Below, piece after piece: positions 35,977-44,699 of a stretch of 64,000 bases of DNA. The notes beneath the pieces were generated by a model. That model was not told where the DNA came from, ran no database searches, and saw nothing but the letters and a program-made list of their open reading frames with translations. Source of the DNA: an uncultured Rhizobiaceae group bacterium (GTDB lineage: Bacteria > Pseudomonadota > Alphaproteobacteria > Rhizobiales > Rhizobiaceae); contig CANMVS010000009.1 of assembly GCA_947501445.1 (NCBI GenBank), positions 62,001 through 126,000 on the forward strand, read 5' to 3'. Positions within the stretch are counted from its first letter, which is position 1. Each line of letters starts with the position of its first letter. The position numbers and the translations under genes were made by a program.

Positions 35977-36305
35977 ATGATGTCCCAAAATCTGGAAATC
36001 CTGCACCGGGATGCGCTCACCGAAGGTAGGTTCGCCGGATTTAAAGAACATCGTCTGGTGACAGGTAGAAAACTTTGGGGTGAACGCGCCAATCCGGATG
36101 CCTGGGATGGTATCGGCGATTTTGTCTATCTGGCAGTTGCGCAGTTCAACCCCAAAGGTGAAACGACCATGCATCCCAAAAAGAGATCAACGTGATTTCT
36201 GTGATGGTTGAAGGACGTGTTGCGCATCAGGGCTCCCTGGAGCACGGAGATTCATTCACAGCCACGACAGACGTTCAATTCATTCTTATTGGCACGCTTG
36301 CGTAG
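35977..36305 (+). pseudogene. Pirin gene remnant (frameshifted and truncated)
   Basis: The start is intact pirin-like sequence: LEILHRDALTEGRFAGFKEH, then WDGIGDFVYLAVAQFNPKGETTMHP. After HPKK a one-base deletion near 36180 shifts the frame; the other frame resumes pirin (INVISVMVEGRVAHQGSLEH, DSFTATTDVQ) and then runs into unrelated sequence ending at 36305. About half of a normal pirin (230-290 aa) is gone. The neighbouring isochorismatase gene is intact. Confidence 0.75.
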
Positions 36306-36332
36306 CCGACTCTCCCCCCGAAAGGAAATACA

Positions 36333-36971
36333 ATGACCAACAAATTTTCAGAATTCCTGACGCCAGACAACGCTGTTCTGGTAATGATCGATCACCAAAC
36401 GGGCCTGTTGGCAAGTGTTCGTGACATTCAGCCGGAAACGCTGCGCAAGAACATTAACGGCTTGACCAAAATGGCCAAAACCGCAGGCATCCCGTCGGTT
36501 GTTACAGCATCATTGGCCGAAGGTCCCAACGGACCGGTTTTGTCAGATATCACGAATGTGCTTGGCGACTCGGTCATCAACCGTGCAGGCGAAATCAACG
36601 CCTGGGATTCACCCGATTTCAAGGCCGCGATTGAGGCGACAGGTCGAAAGAAAATCATCATGGCCGGCATCGTCACCGATGTGTGTTTGCTGTTTCCAGC
36701 GCTGTCAGCAGTCGCTGAAGGCTACGACGTCTATGCGGTCGTCGATGCATCAGGAACATGGGATGAGGTCACGCGTGATGCCGCCATGCTGCGTATGAGC
36801 CAGGCCGGTGTGAAAGTCACAACATGGGCCTCTGTACTGGCTGAAGTCATGAACGACTGGCGTTCAGAACAGGGATATCCGCTTGGTGGTGTTCTCGGCG
36901 GGCACACGGCCTATGGCTTAGTCTATGAGAGCTACCTTGCCCTGCAGTCCCAACCCGAGACGGCTGAATAA
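36333..36971 (+). CDS. Isochorismatase-family cysteine hydrolase (YcaC-like)
   Basis: 212-residue hydrolase. The catalytic Asp is in VMIDHQTGLLASV, the Lys in the RKKIIMAGIVTDVCLL stretch and the nucleophilic Cys in TDVCLLFPAL. The C-terminus (HTAYGLVYESYLALQS) matches the YcaC group, whose natural substrate is unsettled. A GAAAGGAAAT site precedes the ATG. It follows the pirin remnant and is divergent from LysR, which is its likely regulator. Confidence 0.88.
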   Translation: MTNKFSEFLTPDNAVLVMIDHQTGLLASVRDIQPETLRKNINGLTKMAKTAGIPSVVTASLAEGPNGPVLSDITNVLGDSVINRAGEINAWDSPDFKAAIEATGRKKIIMAGIVTDVCLLFPALSAVAEGYDVYAVVDASGTWDEVTRDAAMLRMSQAGVKVTTWASVLAEVMNDWRSEQGYPLGGVLGGHTAYGLVYESYLALQSQPETAE

Positions 36972-36996
36972 CGATCAGCAGTCGCCCTAGTGGTTG

Positions 36997-37097
36997 GAGC
37001 AATTCAGGTTTTGACGGCATCGGCAAAACCTGAATGCATCAACAAAATCAAAGGCCGACACCGTTGTCCCGTTTTTGACAAAACGTGAAGCGGTCTA
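36997..37097 (+). repeat. Dispersed ~100-bp repeat, copy A (complete)
   Basis: Starts GAGCAATTCAGGTTTTGAC and ends AACGTGAAGCGGTCTA. It contains an inverted repeat TTCAGGTTTTG (37003-37013) / CAAAACCTGAA (37024-37034). The same sequence recurs at 51270-51367, inverted at 61168-61246 and 62869-62969, and partially at 58344-58378. It lies between the isochorismatase and GST-family genes. Confidence 0.8.
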
Positions 37098-37128
37098 AGC
37101 CTTCGGGGTATCAAATCAGGAGTAAATT

Positions 37129-38064
37129 ATGGCAGGCAGATTGATAGACGGCATATGGACTCGCGAAGGCGACATTCTGGCATCGAAGGACGGGCATTAT
37201 CACCGTCAGGAAACAGATTTTCGCAATTGGATATCGCCGGAACCCAATGCAAAGTTTGCACCGGAAATTGGAAGATATCATCTCTATGTCTGCTATGCCT
37301 GTCCCTGGGCGCACCGGACCCTGATCATGCGTAGTCTCAAGGGCCTGGAAGATGCAATTTCCGTAAGCTCTGTTGCACCCATCGTCAACGAAGACGGATG
37401 GGCGTTCACAGCTGCAGATGGTGCATTTCCCGATCACCTCTCAAACAAAAGATTTTTACACGAAATCTATACCCTGGCCGACCCCACCTACACAGGCCGT
37501 GTTAGCGTGCCCGTCCTTTGGGACAAAAAACTGAATACCATTGTCAGCAATGAATCCGCTGAAATTGCGAGGATGTTAAACGCTGCATTTGTCGGGGTTG
37601 CCGGCAATGAGGTGGATTTTGCACCCCAGGCGCTGCTGTCGGAAATCGACGAAGTGAATGATCTCGTCTACAGCAAGATCAACAACGGGGTGTATCGCTG
37701 TGGGTTTGCTGGAACCCAGGCCGCCTATGAAGAGGCGGTGACTGATCTGTTTTCGGCCCTGGACACAGTAGAAGCGCGGTTGAAGAATGATGGCTATCTG
37801 GTTGGCGGGCAACTGACAGAAGCAGACTGGCGTTTGTTCACAACACTCATCCGTTTCGATCAGATCTATGTCGCCTTGTTCAAATGCAATATCCGCCGGA
37901 TCACAGATTATCCAAACCTGTCAGCCTTGCGCAAAAGGCTCTATGAATATGAAAATGTGGCTGACACGGTGAAGTTCGATCAGATCAAGACCCACTACTG
38001 GGCAAGTCTGCGCGGTGTTAATCCCAGTGGCATAGTCCCGGCAGGACCGGAGCTCGTCCTATGA
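37129..38064 (+). CDS. Glutathionyl-hydroquinone reductase (GST superfamily)
   Basis: 311-residue Xi-class GST. The catalytic Cys is in YVCYACPWAHRTLI (CPWAH motif), with the family's SNESAEIARML and LTEADWRLFTTLIRFD signatures. It reduces glutathionyl-hydroquinones with glutathione. Good AGGAG site. Its stop overlaps the start of the next gene (ATGA), and that gene is an ABM-type protein followed by a hemerythrin-like protein, so the operon looks devoted to quinone or oxidant handling. Confidence 0.92.
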   Translation: MAGRLIDGIWTREGDILASKDGHYHRQETDFRNWISPEPNAKFAPEIGRYHLYVCYACPWAHRTLIMRSLKGLEDAISVSSVAPIVNEDGWAFTAADGAFPDHLSNKRFLHEIYTLADPTYTGRVSVPVLWDKKLNTIVSNESAEIARMLNAAFVGVAGNEVDFAPQALLSEIDEVNDLVYSKINNGVYRCGFAGTQAAYEEAVTDLFSALDTVEARLKNDGYLVGGQLTEADWRLFTTLIRFDQIYVALFKCNIRRITDYPNLSALRKRLYEYENVADTVKFDQIKTHYWASLRGVNPSGIVPAGPELVL

Positions 38065-38603
38065 GCAAAACAGTCACACTGGCAGTGACCGATCATGTCC
38101 CCATGGCTTCCAGGAACCGTTACGAAAAACTGGTGGAAGAACTGCATCAACTCTTCGAAACACAGGACGGGTTTTTGTCGGTTGATACAGTGCGGCATAA
38201 GCGTCCGCATCAGGTCGAATATACCATTTTGTCCCGTTGGTCAGATGAACTTGCGGCAACGCACTGGCGAAAGAACGATATCATTCGCAAGAAATTGTCA
38301 GAGATCGAAAGTATTACCGGCGGCCCTGCGCAACATGTCCAGGCCGTGGGTCTGGGGATGTGGATTGATCATGCCGAGGGTATGGCACCGAACCTTCCAC
38401 CCGCCTGGAAACGCGTCGCAATGAGCGTGGTTGCCGTTTATCCGATGTTGATGTTGTTAATGGCGTTAAGTGCTCCAATTGTCGGAGGGCTTCCGCAGTT
38501 CCTTCAGGTGCTGACCATCGTGATTGTTCTGTCAGCACTTTTGACATGGCCAATCATGCCTTGGCTGAGCAAAATCCTGCGTCCCTGGCTGACGACCAGA
38601 TAA
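38061..38603 (+). CDS. ABM-domain protein with C-terminal membrane helices
   Basis: 180 aa. The N-terminal ~95 residues fit the antibiotic-biosynthesis-monooxygenase fold (NRYEKLVEELHQLFETQDGFL, VEYTILSRWSDELAATHW). The C-terminal part has two transmembrane segments (VVAVYPMLMLLMALSAPI and VLTIVIVLSALLTWPIMPW). It is the membrane-linked form often fused or paired with quinone-related enzymes. Coupled to the GST gene by a four-base overlap. Confidence 0.8.
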   Translation: MSKTVTLAVTDHVPMASRNRYEKLVEELHQLFETQDGFLSVDTVRHKRPHQVEYTILSRWSDELAATHWRKNDIIRKKLSEIESITGGPAQHVQAVGLGMWIDHAEGMAPNLPPAWKRVAMSVVAVYPMLMLLMALSAPIVGGLPQFLQVLTIVIVLSALLTWPIMPWLSKILRPWLTTR

Positions 38604-38621
38604 CCATTGAAGGCTGAAAAA

Positions 38622-39191
38622 ATGCTCCTCGATTATGACTTGCCGCAGTACCATGTCAGCAAGCGAACAGGGCTTCCATCATCCGTCCAGGAGACACTTT
38701 TGGAAAGCACACGATCCGAATGGCAAAACCATCCCCGTTTTGGTGGTAAAGCAAATTTCTTCATGACGATCCACCGCGATTTGCTGAATGGTGCAAATCA
38801 ATTGTCGCGCGGGATCGAAAGACTTCTGGATACATCTCCGGGTGATATCGGCGATGCCGTCGAACGCATGAATCTTTTACCCTTTAGCAGGAACATGATC
38901 GGTTTTGCACATCATCATCATGAGATCGAAGACCATGGGTATTTCCCTCAATTTGCGCTGATGTATCCTGAGTTAAATCGCGGATTGTCCCTTTTGGATG
39001 GCGATCACAAAATACTCGATGCTGCCCTGGATGATACTCAGATGGCGCTCAATGGGTTAAACGATACAGCGATCAGACGCGACCAACTGGCAGCATTATA
39101 TTCGGGCAGCCAGGCTTTGGAGAATATCCTCAATCGCCATATCTGGGATGAAGAAGAGGTCATCATTCCCATATTCCTGCGGCATGGCTAA
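38622..39191 (+). CDS. Hemerythrin-like (HHE) domain protein
   Basis: 189 residues. The likely iron ligands are in FMTIHRDLL, FAHHHHEIEDHGYFP, LDGDHKILD and the C-terminal NRHIWDEEEVIIP. A di-iron four-helix bundle binding O2 or reacting with oxidants/NO is expected. The ATG at 38622 follows GAAGG; a TTG at 38607 is the alternative. Third gene of the GST-ABM operon, 3-18 bases behind it. Confidence 0.78.
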   Translation: MLLDYDLPQYHVSKRTGLPSSVQETLLESTRSEWQNHPRFGGKANFFMTIHRDLLNGANQLSRGIERLLDTSPGDIGDAVERMNLLPFSRNMIGFAHHHHEIEDHGYFPQFALMYPELNRGLSLLDGDHKILDAALDDTQMALNGLNDTAIRRDQLAALYSGSQALENILNRHIWDEEEVIIPIFLRHG

Positions 39192-39464
39192 GCGAACATA
39201 CATTCCGCATCTCAAGTGGCCCGTTATCCCTTGGGGGCAGACGATCAATCGATCACTTTCGACAGGCAACCTGCATGCAAGAAAATGATAGGTCCACTTG
39301 CGCAGGATGAACGCCATTGTATTCAGTTTTGCGACTGATATATGAAACATTCTGATTATATTCGAAGGACGATCGCAGGGACACCAAACTCAATTTGACC
39401 GGATCGCGCTGAAAAACCTGGAGAATTACGATTGAATTTTTGACAATCAGGCACATGATTCAGC

Positions 39465-40319
39465 ATGTCGCGTAATTTTCTCCTGATAATTGCCATATCG
39501 TCGGTAGTCTTGGTCGCAGCGGGCTTTGGTGGTGGATTGCACAGAAGTATGGACACACTGGCACTCGGGCGGCCGCTCTTCGGTCTTGCCTGCCTTATTG
39601 GTATCTTTGCAACAGGCTCAATTCTGCTTCGACTTCTGTTTTGCTCAACGGCAATATTAGCCATTGGTACAATAGTGGTCTTCCTCATTCCCCAGGATGA
39701 TGGCAAAGACCTGCGCGTCTATTCAAAGAACCTGTGGTTCTGGAATGATGAAATTCCGGCTGTGGTCGCCGATATTGAGGCAGCACAAGTTGATGTTGTG
39801 ATGTTGCAGGAAGTGTCAAAACACAATGTTGCCATCCTTGACCAACTTCAAAACAGCTTTCCCTATCAACACGTCTGCAGGTTTTCCGAGTGGTTGGGGG
39901 CGGCTGTGCTTTCGCGGTATCCGATTGATGGTCGGCCAAAATGCTCAATTTGGCGCGCGATGGCTGCGGCACCGATCCGCATCAACAATGAGCGTGTTTG
40001 GATCGTCTCGGCGCATGTACCGTGGCCTTGGCCTTTGGGCAGCAGCAGAAATGAACAGGCCGCCGTGATACTGCTCAATTCGCTTGAAGGAAAAATCGTC
40101 GTTGCCGGAGATTTCAACACATTTCCCTGGACAGGAAGAATATCCCGGATCGCGAGGATTACCGACACAAAGGTTGCAGGTCCGGTAACGCCAACCATGC
40201 ACATATTACACATACCCCTACCCCTCGATTTGGTGCTCGCACCTGAAGGAGGTTCGATAGCAAAACGGCCTCTCCTTGGATCTGACCATGCTGGTCTGGT
40301 CGCCGATGTAGGGCTTTGA
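39465..40319 (+). CDS. Membrane-anchored endonuclease/exonuclease/phosphatase-family protein
   Basis: 284 aa with three N-terminal hydrophobic segments (residues about 5-85) and an EEP catalytic domain: KNLWFWND, VDVVMLQEVSKHN with the metal Glu, VVAGDFNTFPW with the Asp-Asn pair, and the C-terminal GSDHAGLVADV. Such membrane EEP proteins hydrolyse phosphodiesters or phosphates; the substrate is unknown. It converges with the VOC gene. Confidence 0.85.
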   Translation: MSRNFLLIIAISSVVLVAAGFGGGLHRSMDTLALGRPLFGLACLIGIFATGSILLRLLFCSTAILAIGTIVVFLIPQDDGKDLRVYSKNLWFWNDEIPAVVADIEAAQVDVVMLQEVSKHNVAILDQLQNSFPYQHVCRFSEWLGAAVLSRYPIDGRPKCSIWRAMAAAPIRINNERVWIVSAHVPWPWPLGSSRNEQAAVILLNSLEGKIVVAGDFNTFPWTGRISRIARITDTKVAGPVTPTMHILHIPLPLDLVLAPEGGSIAKRPLLGSDHAGLVADVGL

Positions 40320-40352
40320 TTGAAGGTCTGCTTAAAACCCGCACAGGCAGGA

Positions 40353-40739
40353 TTACGGCTTCTCCAGTCTCCAGGGTGGGAATCGCCGGTCCTGTCCGGC
40401 GTGATACAGGCAAAACCTGTTCCCGGTCGGATCCGAAAATCGTGCCTCCCGCCATCGCCAGCTTTGGTCCATTGGAGGACTGTCAAAGGTGATACCCAGC
40501 CCAAGGAGTTCCTCATACCGTCGATCAACCTCATCCACCTCGAAATACAATATGGTGTTGCTCGCAACCGGTTGTTCGGAAACGTGAAATGAGAATGTGG
40601 CAGACCCTGACGGAAGCTCAAACCGCGCATATTCCTGTCTTGCAGATACGATCAATCGCAAGCCAATCTTTGTATAAAAATCCACGCTTTCGTTGAAGTC
40701 ACGCACTTCTACCGTCACCTGATTCATGTCCATGGGCAT
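40353..40739 (-). CDS. VOC-family (glyoxalase/bleomycin-resistance-like) protein
   Basis: 128-residue beta-alpha-beta-beta-beta pair: VTVEVRDFNESVDFYTKIGLRLI and FSDPTGNRFCLYHAG. No clear full set of metal ligands, so enzymatic activity is uncertain. It stands alone. About 286 bases to the right (40740-41025) hold nothing I recognise. Confidence 0.82.
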   Translation of the reverse strand: MPMDMNQVTVEVRDFNESVDFYTKIGLRLIVSARQEYARFELPSGSATFSFHVSEQPVASNTILYFEVDEVDRRYEELLGLGITFDSPPMDQSWRWREARFSDPTGNRFCLYHAGQDRRFPPWRLEKP

Positions 40740-41025
40740 CCATCCATTCAGTTGATTCTGGAATTGATTCCTGCAGCTTAGCTCCTCAAGTTAAGGTGAG
40801 GTCAATCGACCTGGCAAAACAGATCGATTTTATCTTCCATTGTTGTTGTTAGGCGATTGATCCATTTATTAACGTACCCATCCGCATATATTTCTTGACC
40901 ATTAATATATGCGAGATAGTATGTAATACACATTCTCAAATCACGGCACCTTCGTCCCGATTAAGATGAAATAGATAGCCAGTCGAATTGCGATCACGTG
41001 TTGGACGACACTAAGGAAATCAGAC

Positions 41026-41451
41026 ATGAATCGGCGTTTATTGGAACTTTTCACTGATCCTGTGGACATGATCAAAGGTATTCGAAAAGAGTCAGATCTG
41101 GGCCTTAATATATGGGGCCCGGCACTGCTGTTTCCGCAGGCAATTGGTGGCCTGTATTTTCTGGAAACCCTTGAGGGTGTTGTTGTGTTGGTCGCCTTGA
41201 TATTGATGCTTGGCTCGGCCGGTTACATTCATCGGCACGCGCCGTTAAGCCGGTTGATTGGTGTCTGCCAGGTATGGTGGGTATTGATCATTCCCTGGCT
41301 TTTCCAGCAGGCTTTGAACCAACAAACACTAACGTTGTTTTCAGTCTGGCTTTGGTACGTTACGGCCACCATTTCCATTAGCCTGTTGATGGATGTCTAT
41401 GGCTTCCATTTGTTCCTCACCACAAAGAATAGGACGTACAGCACGAACTGA
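41026..41451 (+). CDS. Hypothetical four-helix membrane protein (141 aa)
   Basis: Mostly hydrophobic, with segments around residues 30-48, 50-65, 78-95 and 105-128 (ETLEGVVVLVALILMLGSAG, VWWVLIIPWLFQQAL). The N-terminus FTDPVDMIKGIRKESDLGLN is soluble. No family recognised and no informative neighbours. The ATG is in the first good position, although the ribosome site is weak. Confidence 0.6.
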   Translation: MNRRLLELFTDPVDMIKGIRKESDLGLNIWGPALLFPQAIGGLYFLETLEGVVVLVALILMLGSAGYIHRHAPLSRLIGVCQVWWVLIIPWLFQQALNQQTLTLFSVWLWYVTATISISLLMDVYGFHLFLTTKNRTYSTN

Positions 41452-41568
41452 AACACAGGTCATGACCTTTCAGCTGCAACGGTCTGAATATCCATTGCTT
41501 CACGCCCATTGAGGGTGACTTGCGCCTACAGGGCGGTTTATGCACAACGGTTTCACGAGGTCTAAAAT

Positions 41569-41733
41569 ATGAACACATGGAAGCCGCATGCTATCGGTAT
41601 TGATGATGGCGTGATTTGGGAAACCGAAGAAGCACCGGATGTAGCCGACCTTCTTGGACACCATTATTCCGGTTGTGCTGTCCTTGCCGGTTTTTGTGGG
41701 GGCACACACACTCTTGCCCGCGCAAGCTTGTGA
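41569..41733 (+). CDS. Possible small protein (54 aa)
   Basis: An ATG 6 bases after ACGAGG opens MNTWKPHAIGIDDGVIWETE and runs to TGA at 41731-41733 with protein-like composition in the first 40 residues. No family recognised. It lies in the 440-base gap before the GntR gene and could be the start of a decayed enzyme gene. Weak evidence. Confidence 0.25.
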   Translation: MNTWKPHAIGIDDGVIWETEEAPDVADLLGHHYSGCAVLAGFCGGTHTLARASL

Positions 41734-41895
41734 ATGAAATCAGACACACCTCAAATGCACTGACGTTCCTCAACAAAAATGCCAACGGGCATGTCCAATC
41801 TGTCTCCATTTCCCGATATGCCACCAGCATTGGTAACCTGATACAGCCTGCAATGCTCCCAATCCGGGTGTATATTCCGCAAAGCATTGATCGCC

Positions 41896-42690
41896 TTAGA
41901 ACTCAAGATTGCAATCAGAAACAGAAACCAGAATGCGCTGATGGTACACGGGTCTTTTGTTGTCAGTAAATGCTGTCGCGTTGATCTCGTAGTGTGGCTG
42001 TTGACTGGTCAAGCCCAATCGCCTGACCTCAGCCTCGCCCGGTGTTATGACCGAGACCCTGTTCGTGCATCCAGTGATCTTCAAATTCAGATGCGTTTCC
42101 AAAAAAGGCCGTATGTTGATCAATTCGAGTTCATCGACATCAACCTCGCCCAGGCCTGACGCAAGCCCGCCGGGAAGGTACATTTCGGCCCCTGCCCTGG
42201 TTCCGTCCTGCATACGGACCCTGCGCGAGATGCAAAAATATTCCTTGTCCTTGCCGAGGAATTCGGACCAGTAACCGGTTTTAGTGATTTTGCTCATTTT
42301 GAGTTTGGACTTGGCCATTCTCAGGGGAATATTGTTTTCGCGCGACAAGAACCGAAAATGCCAGACATTGTCCGTAAATGGCTCGGCATCAGATACCCGC
42401 GTACCATCTCCGCGTCGACGCTGGATTACCCCCAGATCCTGCAATTGCCCCAGTGCGACCTGAACGGTGCCGAGACTGACATTGAGGATTTCCGCCAGAG
42501 CTATCTCAGACGGCAGATATTCACCCGGTCGCAACACGTCATTTTGGATGCTGTTGGAAATGGCCAGGCGAACCGCCGTCCGCTTGGTGCAGTTTTGCGC
42601 GGATAATACAGTTTGAAGTTCCCGCGCCAATGCAGCGTAGAGCGCTGCATCATTGTCACGGTTTTCACTGGTTTCTTCAGTTAGTAGCAT
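41896..42690 (-). CDS. GntR-family regulator with UTRA domain (HutC-type)
   Basis: 264 aa. The winged HTH is AISNSIQNDVLRPGEYLPSE / ALAEILNVSLGTVQVALGQL; the UTRA effector domain follows (EYFCISRRVRM, HYEINATAFTDNKRPVYHQRI). Its start overlaps the 3' end of tctA by 14 bases, so it is the last gene of the tctC-tctB-tctA-gntR operon and likely its regulator. A palindrome in the tctC promoter is the candidate operator. Confidence 0.88.
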   Translation of the reverse strand: MLLTEETSENRDNDAALYAALARELQTVLSAQNCTKRTAVRLAISNSIQNDVLRPGEYLPSEIALAEILNVSLGTVQVALGQLQDLGVIQRRRGDGTRVSDAEPFTDNVWHFRFLSRENNIPLRMAKSKLKMSKITKTGYWSEFLGKDKEYFCISRRVRMQDGTRAGAEMYLPGGLASGLGEVDVDELELINIRPFLETHLNLKITGCTNRVSVITPGEAEVRRLGLTSQQPHYEINATAFTDNKRPVYHQRILVSVSDCNLEF

Positions 42691-44176
42691 TCTTGATCTC
42701 CCGCCAGGCGGACCGAAGTAGAAGGATGGCGGTGAGCGCCAGAAATATTATTGCAATCGGGCTTTGAACAATGGCGCTAAAGTCGGATTTGTACAACAAA
42801 AGAGATTGTCGCAGCGATGTCTCAAACATTCCACCCAGAATAAACCCGATGACAAGGCATACGACGGAAAATCCGGTACGGCGCATTATCAAACCAATGC
42901 CGCCAAACGCAAGCATGACCCCGACGTCAAACATGGATTGGCCCGGCAGATAGACGCCAACGATACACATAACGATGACCGCAGGCAAAATGAGGCCACG
43001 TGGTGCTTTGGCGATCCGCGCCCAGATTGGAATTCCGGTTTTGCCAACCGCCAGATGGACGAAATTGGCCATGATCATACTGGCAAAAAGAGCATAGATA
43101 ATCTCACCATGCATCGTCAGCATAAATGGACCCGGAACAATGCCGTGGATGATAAAGGCGCTGATCAACAGGGCCGCTGCGATGTTCCCCGGTATGCCCA
43201 ATGCAATTGTGGGCACAAGATTGGCGCCAACAACAGCACTATTGGCCGCCTCGGTTGCGATGATCCCTTCGGGGTCGCCCTTGCCAAAGTTCTCAGGCGT
43301 TTTGGATGCGTTGCGCGCAGCCCCATAGCTCAAAAATGCGGCAAGTGTCACGCCCAATCCCGGCAACATGCCAATACCTGATCCGATCAGGGCACCTCGG
43401 ATGATTGTACGCCAGTGGCTGATGAATTCGCCAAATGGCAGCGATGAACCTGATGGGGCAATGTCCGCGTCAACACTGGAACTGGTCTCGCCCCCGGCAC
43501 GCCAAAGATCAAAAACCTGCTCAATCACCGATGCAAGGGCCAGCGAACCGATGGCAACGGCTATCAGCGGCAAACCATCGAACAGGTAAATTGTCCCAAA
43601 AGTCATGCGCGCCGAACTGTCCATCGGGTCCAGGCCGATGGTCGAAAGGAAAACGCCGAGAATAATGGCAATCAGTCCCTTGATCAATGAACCGCCCGAG
43701 ATGCCTGCCAGGAGTGCGAATGCAAAGATCAGCACGCTGGTAAATTCAAGTGGTCCGAACTGCAGGGCGATCGCCGCCACCGGAACCACCAGAAAGATCA
43801 GCATCACATCAGAAATCATGTCGCCCGTGACGGAAGAATAAAGTGCAAATTTCATCGCCCGTTGTGCTTCGCCCTTCCTGGCCATCGGGTGGCCGTCAAG
43901 CGCCGTGGCTGCGGCTTCGGGCGTACCCGGACTATTGAGCAATATTGCGGGAATGGCCCCGCCGGATGTGCCACCCTTGTTGACCCCGACCAGGAATGCA
44001 ATCGCCGACAAAGGTGGCATGTAATAACTGATAGGTATCAGCACAGCTAATGCGGTAACGCTGCCAAGTCCGGGAATGGCTCCAATGACAATGCCAAGTG
44101 TAATGCCGGCGACGATATACATCAGGTTAATCAGGGTAAAGGCATCGCCAAATCCTGTAAGAAGTTGCTCCAGCAT
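42677..44176 (-). CDS. tctA: TctA subunit of tripartite tricarboxylate transporter
   Basis: 499-residue large permease with about 12 membrane segments. Both duplicated TctA signatures are present: GAIPGLGSVTALAVLIPISY followed by GAIPAILLNSPGTPEAAATALDGHPMARKG, and GSGIGMLPGLGVTLAAFLSYG. Complete, unlike the copy at the left edge of the window. Coupled to tctB and tctC upstream and GntR downstream. Confidence 0.93.
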   Translation of the reverse strand: MLEQLLTGFGDAFTLINLMYIVAGITLGIVIGAIPGLGSVTALAVLIPISYYMPPLSAIAFLVGVNKGGTSGGAIPAILLNSPGTPEAAATALDGHPMARKGEAQRAMKFALYSSVTGDMISDVMLIFLVVPVAAIALQFGPLEFTSVLIFAFALLAGISGGSLIKGLIAIILGVFLSTIGLDPMDSSARMTFGTIYLFDGLPLIAVAIGSLALASVIEQVFDLWRAGGETSSSVDADIAPSGSSLPFGEFISHWRTIIRGALIGSGIGMLPGLGVTLAAFLSYGAARNASKTPENFGKGDPEGIIATEAANSAVVGANLVPTIALGIPGNIAAALLISAFIIHGIVPGPFMLTMHGEIIYALFASMIMANFVHLAVGKTGIPIWARIAKAPRGLILPAVIVMCIVGVYLPGQSMFDVGVMLAFGGIGLIMRRTGFSVVCLVIGFILGGMFETSLRQSLLLYKSDFSAIVQSPIAIIFLALTAILLLRSAWREIKNATN

Positions 44177-44201
44177 TGTCAGCGCTCGCTATGTATCTGC
44201 T

Positions 44202-44690
44202 CTATGGGAGTTGAACCTGAAAAACCAACCAGGCGAGTTGGGATGTGATCAGCGGCATTGCCAGTGCCAGACCGCCAATCATCCAGAAATTGCGATAGCC
44301 GCAGGCAAGTGCAGCAATTACGATAAGTGCTGCTGTCACCACCAGGAAACCGACTGTCTGCAAACCTGTATAGGTCAAGGTCGCTATCAGCATCCAGACG
44401 CCTGCCTCCGCGAGGATCCAGCCACCATGGCGGCCGGCGGTATCGAGGCCCCGGTTACGCAGCTTTGTGCTATGTACCGCAACAAGTGCCAATGACAGAG
44501 CGAGCAACAACCAGGCCGCCATTGTCGGAAACAATGACGGAGAAATGTCATTTTTACCCGTAGCCTGGCCTATGTTATCTGGAATAATCACAATCAGCAG
44601 ACATACCGAAACTGCCGCCAGCAAAAGGCCGGCGACAATATTCAATACTGAAGAACCCGATCCCGTGTCCGTTGTCTCTGCATCAGACAT
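44202..44690 (-). CDS. tctB: TctB subunit of tripartite tricarboxylate transporter
   Basis: 162-residue small membrane subunit with four hydrophobic segments (VLNIVAGLLLAAVSVCLLIVI, MAAWLLLALSLALVAV, GVWMLIATLTYTGL, LVVTAALIVIAALACGY). Sequence conservation in TctB is low, so the call rests on length, topology and its place between tctC and tctA. Confidence 0.85.
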   Translation of the reverse strand: MSDAETTDTGSGSSVLNIVAGLLLAAVSVCLLIVIIPDNIGQATGKNDISPSLFPTMAAWLLLALSLALVAVHSTKLRNRGLDTAGRHGGWILAEAGVWMLIATLTYTGLQTVGFLVVTAALIVIAALACGYRNFWMIGGLALAMPLITSQLAWLVFQVQLP

Positions 44691-44699
44691 GACGTGTGC

